Origin: Paraburkholderia saeva
Lineage (GTDB): Bacteria > Pseudomonadota > Gammaproteobacteria > Burkholderiales > Burkholderiaceae
Direction: 5' to 3'
Assembly: GCF_907164555.1 (NCBI RefSeq)
Contig: NZ_CAJQZC010000003.1
Span: forward strand, 558,001 to 622,000
DNA: 64,000 bases
The number at the start of each line of letters is the position of its first letter. The stretch's first letter is position 1. Both the position numbers and the translations under genes were made by a program. The notes under the pieces are model-generated. The model did not search any database. It saw only the letters and a list, made by a program, of their open reading frames with translations, and was not told the DNA's origin. Positions 34,034 to 43,012 of the stretch are shown in pieces.

Positions 34034-36114
34034 TTCCCGAGGTCGGCCAGTTTGCGCTGATCGTCGCGTTTCTCCTCGCAGCGGTGAACGGCGTGCTGCC
34101 GATCGTCGGCGCGGCGCGCGGCATCGACGGGTGGATGCGCGTCGCGTGGCCCGTGGCGCGCGCGCAGTTCGTGCTGGTCGCAATCGCGTTCGGCTGCCTT
34201 GCGGCGTCGTTCATCAACAACGATTTCTCGGTCGTCTACGTCGCGAGCAACTCGAACTCCATGCTGCCGCTGATCTACCGGTTCACCGCGGTCTGGGGCG
34301 GGCATGAAGGGTCGCTGCTTCTCTGGACCTTGCTCCTGACGCTCTGGATGGTCGCTGTTTCGATCTTCAGCAGGCAGTTGCCGATGGCGATGGTCGCACG
34401 CGTGCTGGGCGTGATGAGCTGGATCGCCGCGGGCTTCCTGCTCTTCATGCTGTTCACGTCGAATCCGTTCCTGCGGCTCCTCCCGCCCGCGATGGACGGA
34501 CGCGACCTGAACGCGCTGCTGCAGGACCCCGGCATGGTGTCGCATCCGCCGATCCTCTACATGGGCTACGTCGGCTTTGCCGTCGCGTTTGCGTTTGCCA
34601 TCGCGGCGCTGCTCTCGGGCGAGCTGAATGCAGCGTGGGCGCGCTGGTCGCGTCCGTGGACGACGGCCGCGTGGATCTTTCTCACGCTCGGCATCATGCT
34701 CGGCAGCGGCTGGGCGTATTACGAGCTCGGCTGGGGCGGCTGGTGGTTCTGGGATCCGGTGGAAAACGCATCGTTCATGCCGTGGCTCGCCGGCACGGCA
34801 CTGATCCATTCGCTCGCCGTCACGGAAAAGCGCGGGTGCTTCCGCAGCTGGACCGTGCTGCTCGCGATCTGCACGTTTTCGCTGAGTCTGCTGGGCACTT
34901 TTCTTGTGCGCTCGGGTGTGATCACATCGGTTCATTCGTTCGCCTCCGATCCCGCACGGGGCATCTTCATTCTCGTGTTTCTTTCGATCGTGACGGGTGG
35001 CGCGCTGCTGCTGTTCGCCTGGCGCGCGCCGAAGGTCGGGCTCGGTGCGGGCTTCGAGGCGGTGTCGCGCGAGACGCTCCTGCTGTCGAACAACGTCCTG
35101 CTCATGGTGGCCGCGGCTTCGGTGCTGATCGGCACGCTCTATCCGCTCTGTCTCGACGTGCTGGGGCTCGGCAAGATATCGGTGGGTGCGCCGTATTTCG
35201 ACACCGTCTTCGTGCCGCTGATGACGCCGGCCGTTTTCCTGATGGGCATCGGACCGATCGCGCGATGGAAGGCGGCGCGCCTGCCCGACCTGGCGGTGCG
35301 GCTACGCTGGGCCGCAGCGGCGAGCGTCGTGACGGCGCTCGGTTTGCCCTGGCTCGTCGGCGGATTCAGACCGCTCGTCGGTCTCGGTGTTCTGCTTGCC
35401 GCCTGGAGCGTCAGTGCCTCTGCCGTTGCGTTGTGGGAGCGCATCGGAAAGCAGCCGGGCCCGTTCATGGCGCGCTTTGCGCGCTTGCCGCGTGCGTTTT
35501 ACGGCATGCTGATCGCGCATGTCGGAATCGGCGTGTTCATCACGGGTGTCACGTTTGTAAAGGGATACGAGACCGAACGCGACGTGCGCCTGGAACCTGG
35601 GCAGTCGGTGACCGAGGGCGGTTATACGTTTCGTTTCGACGGCACCCGCGAACTCGACGGCCCCAACTATCACGCGGCGCGCGCGAGTATCGCGGTAAGC
35701 CGCGGCGAGCATCCGGTCGCCATGATGTATCCGGAGAAGCGGTTTTTCATCGTGCAGCAGACGCCGATGACTGAAGCCGCGATCGATCGCGGCGTATTTC
35801 GCGATCTGTACGTTGCGCTTGGCGAGCAGGTAGGTGAGCGCGGGAGTGCCGCTCCGAACCGCGACGCGTGGACGATGCGCATTCACATCAAACCGTTCGT
35901 GAGCTGGATCTGGGCGGGCTGTCTGTTGATGGCGCTGGGCGGGGCGCTCGCCGCGAGCGATCGCCGTTACCGGCTCGCACCGCGCACGCGTCGCACGGCG
36001 GACCCCTCGCGTGATGCGGAGCGCGATGCGGCTCATGATACGGATCGCTTCGCGCCCGGCATCGCGGTGCGTGAGACCGTCGTGGCGCCACAGGCGGGCG
36101 AGGTGGAGCGATGA
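34030..36114 (+). CDS. ccmF: CcmF, core of the haem lyase
   Basis: A 694-aa multi-span protein that attaches haem to apocytochrome c. The WWD domain reads GGWWFWDPVENASFMPWL (around residues 236-253). Other conserved parts are GHEGSLLLWTLLLTLWMVAVS, DPGMVSHPPILYMGYVGFAVAF and KRGCFRSWTVLLA. The C-terminus has a basic, charged tail of about 40 residues (RRYRLAPRTRRTADPSRDAERDA). Length is normal. Confidence 0.96.
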   Translation: MIPEVGQFALIVAFLLAAVNGVLPIVGAARGIDGWMRVAWPVARAQFVLVAIAFGCLAASFINNDFSVVYVASNSNSMLPLIYRFTAVWGGHEGSLLLWTLLLTLWMVAVSIFSRQLPMAMVARVLGVMSWIAAGFLLFMLFTSNPFLRLLPPAMDGRDLNALLQDPGMVSHPPILYMGYVGFAVAFAFAIAALLSGELNAAWARWSRPWTTAAWIFLTLGIMLGSGWAYYELGWGGWWFWDPVENASFMPWLAGTALIHSLAVTEKRGCFRSWTVLLAICTFSLSLLGTFLVRSGVITSVHSFASDPARGIFILVFLSIVTGGALLLFAWRAPKVGLGAGFEAVSRETLLLSNNVLLMVAAASVLIGTLYPLCLDVLGLGKISVGAPYFDTVFVPLMTPAVFLMGIGPIARWKAARLPDLAVRLRWAAAASVVTALGLPWLVGGFRPLVGLGVLLAAWSVSASAVALWERIGKQPGPFMARFARLPRAFYGMLIAHVGIGVFITGVTFVKGYETERDVRLEPGQSVTEGGYTFRFDGTRELDGPNYHAARASIAVSRGEHPVAMMYPEKRFFIVQQTPMTEAAIDRGVFRDLYVALGEQVGERGSAAPNRDAWTMRIHIKPFVSWIWAGCLLMALGGALAASDRRYRLAPRTRRTADPSRDAERDAAHDTDRFAPGIAVRETVVAPQAGEVER

Positions 36115-36650
36115 AACGCTTTCTCGCGCCACTGATCATGTTCGCCGTGCTGAGCGTTTTTCTCGCGGCGGCCCTGTCGCACGACCCGCGCCGGCTGCCT
36201 TCGGCGTTGGTCGGCAAGCCTGCTCCAGCATTCGACCTGCCACAACTGCAAACGGCGGATGCGCATCTTTCACCGGCGGCGTTGCGCGGACAGGTGTGGA
36301 TCCTCAATGTGTGGGCATCCTGGTGCGAGTCATGCCGCGATGAGCATGCGCTGCTTGTCGAGTTCGCGCGCCGCAAGGTCGCGCCGGTCTACGGCCTCAA
36401 TTACAAGGACGAGCGTGCGGCCGCGCTGGCGTGGATCTCGCAGGCGGGCAATCCCTATGTTGCATCGATCGTCGACAGGACAGGGCAGGTGGGCATCGAC
36501 TACGGCGTGTACGGCGTGCCCGAGACCTTCGTGATCGACAGGCACGGCGTGATCCGCTACCGGCATGCGGGGCCGCTCAGTGAGGCGTCGCTCGATTCGA
36601 CGATCGTGCCGCTCGTGCGGCAACTGCAACGCGAGCCTGCCGATGACTAG
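36111..36650 (+). CDS. ccmG: CcmG/DsbE, thiol-disulfide reductase for apocytochrome c
   Basis: A 179-aa membrane-anchored thioredoxin that keeps apocytochrome cysteines reduced. The active site is NVWASWCESCRDEH with C72 and C75; the inner pair is Glu-Ser rather than the Pro-Thr of E. coli. An N-terminal anchor (LIMFAVLSVFLAAAL) and YGVYGVPETFVIDRHG with the cis-Pro are present. It overlaps ccmF by four bases and ccmH by eight. Confidence 0.94.
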   Translation: MKRFLAPLIMFAVLSVFLAAALSHDPRRLPSALVGKPAPAFDLPQLQTADAHLSPAALRGQVWILNVWASWCESCRDEHALLVEFARRKVAPVYGLNYKDERAAALAWISQAGNPYVASIVDRTGQVGIDYGVYGVPETFVIDRHGVIRYRHAGPLSEASLDSTIVPLVRQLQREPADD

Positions 36651-37143
36651 GATCGTCTACTCACGCGGATGGCTCGTTGTGGCGATGCTGTGCGTTGCCC
36701 TGACGGGCCGGGCTGCACCTGCGGCTCCAGCTCCAGTCGATGCAGGCGCCGGCGCGCATGACAACGCCGCGCGTATTCGCGAGCTGGAAGAAGGCTTTCG
36801 CTGCGTCGTGTGCCAGAACCAGACGCTGGCCGATTCCAACGCCGAGCTTGCCGGCGACCTGCGCGGCAAGATCGTCGAGCAGGTTGAACGCGGTGCGACC
36901 GATTCGCAGGTGCGCGACTACATGGTCCAGCGATACGGCGACTTTGTGTTGTACAAGCCGCCGGTCAAGCCGCTGACCTGGCTTCTCTGGTTCGGGCCGT
37001 TCGCGCTCCTCGGGCTTGGCGCTTTCGTCCTTGTGCGCATCGTCGCACGCCGCCGGGCCATGCGCGCCCGCCCACTTACCGGCGATGAGCGTCGCCGTGT
37101 CGATGCGCTGCTCTCCCATGCTTCGGAGGACATCGCGCCATGA
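36643..37143 (+). CDS. ccmH: CcmH, haem lyase thiol subunit
   Basis: A 166-aa protein with a signal peptide (WLVVAMLCVALTGRAAPA). It carries the redox motif FRCVVCQNQTLADSNAELAGDLR (C54 and C57) and a C-terminal anchor (LTWLLWFGPFALLGLGAFVLVRIV). It reduces or presents the CxxCH cysteines of apocytochrome to CcmF. This is the short form, with the TPR part encoded by the separate ccmI. It overlaps ccmI by four bases. Confidence 0.94.
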   Translation: MTRIVYSRGWLVVAMLCVALTGRAAPAAPAPVDAGAGAHDNAARIRELEEGFRCVVCQNQTLADSNAELAGDLRGKIVEQVERGATDSQVRDYMVQRYGDFVLYKPPVKPLTWLLWFGPFALLGLGAFVLVRIVARRRAMRARPLTGDERRRVDALLSHASEDIAP

Positions 37144-38015
37144 CCGGATTCTGGCTGACTGCCGGCTCGATGCTTGCGTTCGCCGTGCTGTGCGTGGCCT
37201 GGCCTCTGACGCGCCGCGCCGGTACGCGAGGCGCACGGGACAGCCGCGCGCTCCTCGTCACGCTGTATCACGACGAACTGGCCCACGTCGATGCCGAGTT
37301 CCGCGCGGGTGCGCTTTCGAAGGCGCTGCATGAGTCGACGCGAAACGAGATCGAAGCGCGGTTGCTCGACGACGTGGCATCCGCCGAATCCGCCAGAGCG
37401 CCGCAGACCTCCGCAGTGCGCGGTGTTGCGACGCGCGCTGGCACAGCCGCGCTCATCGTCGCGCTCATGCCTGCCGCCGCGTTTGCGATGTATCTGCATC
37501 TCGGTGAACCAGCCGCGCTGACGCTCGATCGCGCGTACGCCGGGCAGCACGAGATCGATTCGGGGCCGCTGGAACTGATGGTGTCGCGTCTCGCGATGCG
37601 CCTGCGAGCGCAGCCCGCCGACGCCGATGGCTGGGCCATGCTCGCCCGCTCGTATTTCGCACTCGATCGCGCGGAGGACGCCTCGGCGGCATACGCGAAA
37701 GCGGTTGCGCTCGCTCCCGGTGACGCCCAGTTACGAGCCGACTACGCCGATGCCATTGCAAGCGCGCGCAACGGCAGTCTTGACGGCGAAGCGTCGGCGC
37801 AGATCCAGGCAGCCCTTGCCATCGATCCGGCCAATCCGAAGGCGCTCGCGCTGGCCGGATCGGCTGCGCAGGATCGCCACGATTACGCAGCCGCGCTCGA
37901 ATACGGGAAAAGGCTCGAAGCGGCACTCGCGCCGGATTCGCCGGCGGCGGCACAGGCGCGCAGGAATATCGCGGAGATGCAGGCGCTGATCGCGCATCAG
38001 GCGCAAGGGAAGTGA
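37140..38015 (+). CDS. ccmI: CcmI, TPR-containing apocytochrome c chaperone
   Basis: A 291-aa protein. Two N-terminal membrane helices (ASMLAFAVLCVAWPL-like start and TAALIVALMPAAAFAMYL) bracket a cytoplasmic loop with the CcmI pattern YHDELAHVDAEFRAGALSK. The periplasmic part has TPR repeats (DADGWAMLARSYFALDRAEDASAAYAKA, NPKALALAGSAAQDRHDYAAALEYGKRL). It is the last gene of the nap-ccm run and is convergent with the small gene at 38058. Confidence 0.9.
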   Translation: MTGFWLTAGSMLAFAVLCVAWPLTRRAGTRGARDSRALLVTLYHDELAHVDAEFRAGALSKALHESTRNEIEARLLDDVASAESARAPQTSAVRGVATRAGTAALIVALMPAAAFAMYLHLGEPAALTLDRAYAGQHEIDSGPLELMVSRLAMRLRAQPADADGWAMLARSYFALDRAEDASAAYAKAVALAPGDAQLRADYADAIASARNGSLDGEASAQIQAALAIDPANPKALALAGSAAQDRHDYAAALEYGKRLEAALAPDSPAAAQARRNIAEMQALIAHQAQGK

Positions 38016-38057
38016 CGCGACCGCGCCCCTCCGCCGTGCGACGCGGCCGCGCCTCGA

Positions 38058-38327
38058 TCAGTACTTGATGTCCCGTTTTTCCTGGCGGCCACCCTGTTTC
38101 GTGTCGCGTTTGTCCTGCCGGCACTGGGAATTGCTCTTCTCGTTTGCGGCCCGGCAATCGACCTTGTTCGAGCGCGCTTCGTGTTTGGCATTCTGGTTTG
38201 CATTCCTGCCTTCCTGGCGCTGTTGCGACTGGTTGGTCGCGAGGGCTGCGCCGGATAGCGCAAGGAGTGCGGCGGCCGTGAGCATGACGCCCGTGCGCCG
38301 CCAGAGTCCGTTTCCTGATTCGATCAT
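38058..38327 (-). CDS. Small secreted, highly charged hypothetical protein
   Basis: An 89-aa protein with a signal peptide (GVMLTAAALLALSGAALA). The mature part is almost entirely Gln, Asn, Lys, Arg, Glu and Asp, with two cysteines (NQSQQRQEGRNANQNAKHEA, VDCRAANEKSNSQCRQDKRD). It is probably disordered in the periplasm unless a disulfide forms. GGAG lies 7 bases before ATG 38327. No family recognised. Confidence 0.6.
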   Translation of the reverse strand: MIESGNGLWRRTGVMLTAAALLALSGAALATNQSQQRQEGRNANQNAKHEARSNKVDCRAANEKSNSQCRQDKRDTKQGGRQEKRDIKY

Positions 38328-38601
38328 TTTCACGCTCCTCTGTGTCGGGTTAAATCGAAGCCCGGCTGTTGCGCCAGGCGGTTTTCGTATGCTCGTCGAG
38401 GGTCAGCCCGAGGAAACCATGCCGATAAAAGCGAGCATTCCTTACAGGTTATTCATAATGGCACGAACAGGTGCCGGCGAGAACGAATTCTCATGCTGAG
38501 GTCATCGTTCGGACGGTGCCCTGAAGGGACTGTAGCGGGAACTGCTGCGGGTCCTTTCAGCCGGCAGCTGCCGAGGTTCTTTCTCAAACGCATTCCTTGC
38601 A

Positions 38602-39735
38602 TCACTTTGCGGGCAACGCCAGATCTTCTTCCACAAAGCGCAGCAGCGCTTCCGTCAGCGCCTCGCGCGGGTAATCGTTTTGCGTGACGAACAGCGAGCC
38701 GATCGTCGCATGGCTTCGGGCGATGGGCACCGCAAGGGCCCAGTGGTCCGCATTGACGTAGGCGACGAGCGTGCTGCCGGGCACGACCTGATCATAGAAA
38801 ATCACCTGGCTGTCGTTGCGCGGATCGACACGCGCGAGTTTGTCGTAGCTCGACTGGAGTATCGACGAAATGCGCTCCGGCTTCGGGAACGTCACGAGCG
38901 AGTAATAGCGCAGTCCGGGCGGAAGCGGGTTCTGCGCCAGCCAGGTCTTGCGTACTGCCGGCCGCAGGCTTTGCACGGCGCCTCCGTCTCCCGAGGTGCA
39001 GGTCGCGCCCGGAAAGTGCTTGAGCAGGTCTGCCTGATATTGTTCGGCGTCGTTGGCGAGCGGCGAGCCGCCGACCGCTCCCGCTACGCTGACGACCGCC
39101 GCCACGCGGCTACGGATCTCCGGATATTCGACGACCGCCTCGAGGATATCCGGCGCACCTTTGGAATAACCGACCAGCACGAGTCGCGGCTCGCCCGCAG
39201 GCAATTGCATCGCCATGATGGCGTCGCGAATCTGGCGGGCATTGTGCGCGGAACCCGATAACCCGTCGACGTCGAGCATGATCGCGTCGTATCCATATTG
39301 CCGAAGATGCTGCGCGACGGTGCCAGGCGGTTTCAGCCAGGCCTTGAAGCAGTCGTATCCGATGCCTGACACGACGGCTGCAACGAGGTGCCGCCCCGAC
39401 TGACCGAGATCGACGGGCATGGCGCTGCCAGCGGGCTCCGTGCCGACGCGTGTCAACGCGTCTTCGCAGGGACGGTAGTCGGGAAGCGTCGTGCCGCGCG
39501 CTTCCAGCACCGCGCAATAGATCTCGCGGAACCGCGCCCGTTTGTCCAGAACGCCCGCCTGAAATGCCGGAACGAGCGTGAGCGGGGGCGTGTCGGTCGA
39601 GTAGGGAACGAGCGGTTTCGAGGCACATGCCGCAAGGGCGAGACACATCGCGACGAGAACGCTCACGAAGCCGCGATCGCACCACGTGCGCCAATGAAGA
39701 ATCGTTTGAGGCGCAACAGGGTTATTTGCCGGCAT
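38602..39735 (-). CDS. Lipoprotein alpha/beta hydrolase, third gene of the LssY_C operon
   Basis: A 377-aa lipoprotein: signal with lipobox LAAC and Cys37. The hydrolase core has VLVGYSKGAPDILEAV with likely nucleophile Ser191, preceded by the strand GYDAIMLDVDGLSGS. YVNADHWALAVPI near the C-terminus probably supplies the catalytic His. It looks like a periplasmic lipase or esterase, loosely like the VirJ/AcvB group, but the substrate is unknown. ATG 39735 lies 14 bases inside the end of the preceding LssY_C gene, so the two are coupled. Confidence 0.72.
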   Translation of the reverse strand: MPANNPVAPQTILHWRTWCDRGFVSVLVAMCLALAACASKPLVPYSTDTPPLTLVPAFQAGVLDKRARFREIYCAVLEARGTTLPDYRPCEDALTRVGTEPAGSAMPVDLGQSGRHLVAAVVSGIGYDCFKAWLKPPGTVAQHLRQYGYDAIMLDVDGLSGSAHNARQIRDAIMAMQLPAGEPRLVLVGYSKGAPDILEAVVEYPEIRSRVAAVVSVAGAVGGSPLANDAEQYQADLLKHFPGATCTSGDGGAVQSLRPAVRKTWLAQNPLPPGLRYYSLVTFPKPERISSILQSSYDKLARVDPRNDSQVIFYDQVVPGSTLVAYVNADHWALAVPIARSHATIGSLFVTQNDYPREALTEALLRFVEEDLALPAK

Positions 39736-40975
39736 CGGCGTTCCCCTCACGTGCGGCGGACTCGCGCTCTTCCAGGTACGGCACCCACTTGAGAATTTCA
39801 ACGTTCGAGAAGCTTAAGGGTCGGGTTGCGAAGAACATTACGGCGCGTAACCCGTCAGTGAAATAGTGCGCACCGTTAAGCGTGGTTCGCGCATGCGCCT
39901 GTGGTACCGGACCGACGCCGTTCACAAATCCGAGCTTCTCCAGGCCACCCGAATACATCATGTCCTGAACCAGAAAATTTCTTGCCTCATCGACGTCGTC
40001 GTGCAGCACGTCGTCCGCCCCACCCTTGTGCGCAAAGCGGCCGCCGACCGGCCGTCCAACCTGGACCACGTACACACTTTCAGCATTGAAGCGGATGGGC
40101 GCGAGCCACGCGCGTATCGAGGTTGCGGGCGCGCCCGCCTGCGCCTGCTTGCGTAGAACGACGTCCGGTTTCCGTCCAAAGAGCCTTTGTGCAAGATCAG
40201 CCTCGTGCAGGTTGCGGTGATAGCTACGTCGCACCATCGCCGCCCCGATGTCTCCGATATTGCCGATGGCAATAACATTGAGCGGATCCGCGCCAGTCGT
40301 TGCCTGCGGATCGATGGCGCAACACGGCAACCGTTCAAGTGCGGCCCGCAGCGAAGCAAGGTCATGGTAATCGGTGATCTCCTGGTCGGGATACTTGAAC
40401 AGGGTCAGTGCGAGGCGCGTATCCGGCAGGTCGTCCGGCACGGGCACAAAGAGCGTGAACGGAATGAGCGTTCTGCTGCCGAACAGATCGATATTCACGA
40501 GCTTGGGATCCCGATCCGGGTTGGTGAGCAGAATGCCCGAGCGCGTCTCGCCCGGTGGAATCGGATTCTTGAACGCCAGCGCGTTAAAGTGATCGTCGAT
40601 GCGGGCATTTGTCGTTGTCCCGAGATGCGAGTGCAGCGACCATGCGACTTCGAGTGACGAAAAGTAATCCGGATCGGTGCCTGACTGCAGCAGCCATAAA
40701 GATTGCGACGTCCTGTTCTGAACTTCGATCCATAGCGGCTGTACGTTGTTTCGGTTGATGTCGGCGCCGAACATGCGCCTGCTGTCTTCAGATCCCAGCA
40801 CGGCCGCGCTCACGCGCACATCCTGCCGGGTAGCCGAGACTGCACGTTCGCGTAGCGGCGCATCGTCGATGCTGGTTGGCGCGGACCACGTCGAGCAGCC
40901 GGCGAGCGCGAGCGGGAAGACAACACTGAGCAAAGCGTTTCTCCATGCACGCTGTAACGATGACAGCCCGCTCAT
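39722..40975 (-). CDS. LssY_C-domain lipoprotein, second copy
   Basis: A 417-aa lipoprotein with lipobox LAGC (Cys27). The body matches the LssY C-terminal domain: the CCAIDPQ...DPLNVIAIGNIGD segment, RSYHRNLHEADLAQRLFGRKPDVVLRK, LRAWLAP-type sequence (SIRAWLAPIRFNAESVYVVQVGR) and the acidic DVDEARNFLVQDMMYS. It is a paralogue of the gene before it with only moderate identity by eye. It overlaps that gene by four bases (ATGA). The function of LssY_C is not established; it occurs elsewhere fused to PAP2 lipid-phosphatase and DedA-like domains, which points to membrane lipids. Confidence 0.75.
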   Translation of the reverse strand: MSGLSSLQRAWRNALLSVVFPLALAGCSTWSAPTSIDDAPLRERAVSATRQDVRVSAAVLGSEDSRRMFGADINRNNVQPLWIEVQNRTSQSLWLLQSGTDPDYFSSLEVAWSLHSHLGTTTNARIDDHFNALAFKNPIPPGETRSGILLTNPDRDPKLVNIDLFGSRTLIPFTLFVPVPDDLPDTRLALTLFKYPDQEITDYHDLASLRAALERLPCCAIDPQATTGADPLNVIAIGNIGDIGAAMVRRSYHRNLHEADLAQRLFGRKPDVVLRKQAQAGAPATSIRAWLAPIRFNAESVYVVQVGRPVGGRFAHKGGADDVLHDDVDEARNFLVQDMMYSGGLEKLGFVNGVGPVPQAHARTTLNGAHYFTDGLRAVMFFATRPLSFSNVEILKWVPYLEERESAAREGNADAGK

Positions 40976-42261
40976 TGCTTCTCTCCCAGCGGCACGCTAT
41001 CGCGCCCGGAACCCGACTCCGAAGGGAAGAATTCGATCTCTGACAGGGAGGTTGGGTGGCGGTCGAATACCAGTATCTGGCGGTATCCATCGGTGTAGTA
41101 GGGATCGGTCGTCAGGTTTTCGTGCGGCGCGCTTTGCGGGGCCGCCCCTGCTCCCTTGACGAGCCCGATCTTTGCCAGGTTCTGCGAATAGGCCATGTCC
41201 TCCGCGAGCGCTGTGCGTGCCTCGTCTACGTCGGGATCGATCTTGTGCGTTGTAAACGTCGGCGAGTGAAACGTGAAACGCACGCCAATATCGCGGCTGA
41301 TCTGACCTACCCACACGGGCTTGCCGTGATACCGCATGGGGCTGAGCCAAAGCCGCAAATGATTGCGCTGGTGAATCGTGTCACGCGCTTTTTGCAACGC
41401 GAGGTCCTGCGGCCGGCCAAACAGATAGAGGTCGCTCACCGGTGCATTGACATAGCGCTCGCCGGAAAGCGCTGACGTAACCGTCTTCATGATTGCGCCC
41501 GACCATCTCTGTTCTGTCGGGCTCCACCCGCGACGCACCAGTGCGGGAAAAGCATCGTCGAGGCCACCCACGACAACGAGATTGAGCGGATCGCCGTTCT
41601 TCGAACCGTCCTTGTTCGTTGCACAACATTGAAGCGCTTCGAGTGCGGCAAGAAACGCGCGGTCGTCCGTGTAGTCGATCATTTTCTCTGGCGGATAAAT
41701 GTCGCGCCAGAATATTTCGCTTGCGTGATAGTCGGCATGGAAGCCGGGGACAGACATGAGGATCGAGAACGTGCGTGCCTGTCCGTTCGTAATCAGGTCG
41801 ATCTGCACGAGCTTCGCGCCCTCGCTAAGGTTCGTCAGCACGAACCCCGACACGGTCTGGCCGGATACGACGGGATTGTGGAACGCAAGCCGGCGGAAGC
41901 GCCGGTCGAGTTCGTCCTTGCCACCCGGCGAAGCGTCCTGGGAAAAGGCCTCGGCCGCTTCTGACGCAGGAAAGAAATTGGGATCGAGGCCCGGCGACAT
42001 CAGGAAATAGCTGTGCGTGTCGTCGACATGAACTTCAATCCAGACAGGCTGGATCATCTTCTTCGCGAGCGGCACGCCGTACACTTGCTCGCTTTCTTCG
42101 GCCGAAAGCACGGATGCCGACACCTGTACCCCGTCGCTAGAGCGTGTCTCTGCGCGGCTTCTGTAAGGGAGTCCGCCCGTGGAAAACGTCGTTGCGGCGC
42201 AACCGGACAGGACGCAGGTAACGACAAGCCCCGCGAGCAGTCGATACACGATGCAGTTCAT
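40972..42261 (-). CDS. LssY_C-domain lipoprotein, first copy
   Basis: A 429-aa lipoprotein: MNCIVYRLLAGLVVTCVLSGC with acylated Cys21. The LssY_C features are complete: ALQCCATNKDGSKNGDPLNL, VVVGGLDDAFPALVRRGWSP, LYLFGRPQDLALQKARDT, LRLWLSPMRYHGKPVWVGQI and DPDVDEARTALAEDMAYSQ. GAGGTTACGCG precedes ATG 42261. It heads a three-gene coupled operon of envelope lipoproteins, downstream of the SYLF gene. Confidence 0.78.
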   Translation of the reverse strand: MNCIVYRLLAGLVVTCVLSGCAATTFSTGGLPYRSRAETRSSDGVQVSASVLSAEESEQVYGVPLAKKMIQPVWIEVHVDDTHSYFLMSPGLDPNFFPASEAAEAFSQDASPGGKDELDRRFRRLAFHNPVVSGQTVSGFVLTNLSEGAKLVQIDLITNGQARTFSILMSVPGFHADYHASEIFWRDIYPPEKMIDYTDDRAFLAALEALQCCATNKDGSKNGDPLNLVVVGGLDDAFPALVRRGWSPTEQRWSGAIMKTVTSALSGERYVNAPVSDLYLFGRPQDLALQKARDTIHQRNHLRLWLSPMRYHGKPVWVGQISRDIGVRFTFHSPTFTTHKIDPDVDEARTALAEDMAYSQNLAKIGLVKGAGAAPQSAPHENLTTDPYYTDGYRQILVFDRHPTSLSEIEFFPSESGSGRDSVPLGEKQ

Positions 42262-42391
42262 CGCGTAACCTCGTGGTACGTCCGGCAGGTTCGCCCAGGT
42301 CAGCACATGCGTGCGGCCCCCGGGGTGAATCTCACCGTCGAGGTTGCCGTCCGCAGATCGAACACACCGGTTTGGCGCGGTGCGCTCGCGC

Positions 42392-42952
42392 TCAATTCAG
42401 GTCGTCATCCTTGTAGTACTTCGTTCCTTTAGCCGTGATTTCGAGTGCAAGGCCTTTGTCGGTAATCTGATAGAGCCAGACACCGGGCCCCACGGCTGCC
42501 GCGCCCTGGTACGCACTGCCTGTGTCGCCGGATTTCGCCGCGGCAGTCGCCTGCCCGCCTAGCGTCCAACCCGACGAGATGAAATCGTTAAGCGCGCCGG
42601 CGTTGTCGAACACCCAGACCAGCTGGAACTTCTTGACGCCCATGCCGAGACCGGCCTGGATCTCGGCCATCTTCATATAGGTCAAGGCCTTTGTCTTGTT
42701 GTTGACCGCGAAGCCCTTGCCCGAGCCTCCGCCTGCAAGGAGGATCTTCATGCCGAAGTTGCTGAACGCCGCGTAACCCGCGGCTGACTCCACGGCCTTG
42801 CGCGCCGCTGGCTGTGCCTTGTAGAGCGCAGCCAGTGCACTTTGTCCCGCCTTGCGTACTTCAGCCTGCTTCTCTTCCTTGCTCGCGCCGAGCGCAATGC
42901 CGGGCACGGCCAGCGAGCAGGCCGCCGTCACGAGCAGCATGCGACGATTCAT
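42392..42952 (-). CDS. SYLF (YSC84-like) lipid-binding domain protein
   Basis: A 186-aa exported protein with a Sec signal (MLLVTAACSLAVPGIALGA). The SYLF domain is visible as FGMKILLAGGGSGKGFAVNN, MKMAEIQAGLGMGVKKFQLV and VFDNAGALNDFISSGWTLGG. It resembles BPSL1445-type proteins of Burkholderia pseudomallei, which are lipid-binding antigens. It is on the same strand as, and 130 bases before, the LssY_C operon, so it may belong to the same envelope module. Confidence 0.85.
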   Translation of the reverse strand: MNRRMLLVTAACSLAVPGIALGASKEEKQAEVRKAGQSALAALYKAQPAARKAVESAAGYAAFSNFGMKILLAGGGSGKGFAVNNKTKALTYMKMAEIQAGLGMGVKKFQLVWVFDNAGALNDFISSGWTLGGQATAAAKSGDTGSAYQGAAAVGPGVWLYQITDKGLALEITAKGTKYYKDDDLN

Positions 42953-43012
42953 GATGGCCCCCTGATGAGCTGGAGTGCTGCGTTGAAACTGGAATAACGC
43001 TGCGACTCAGCC

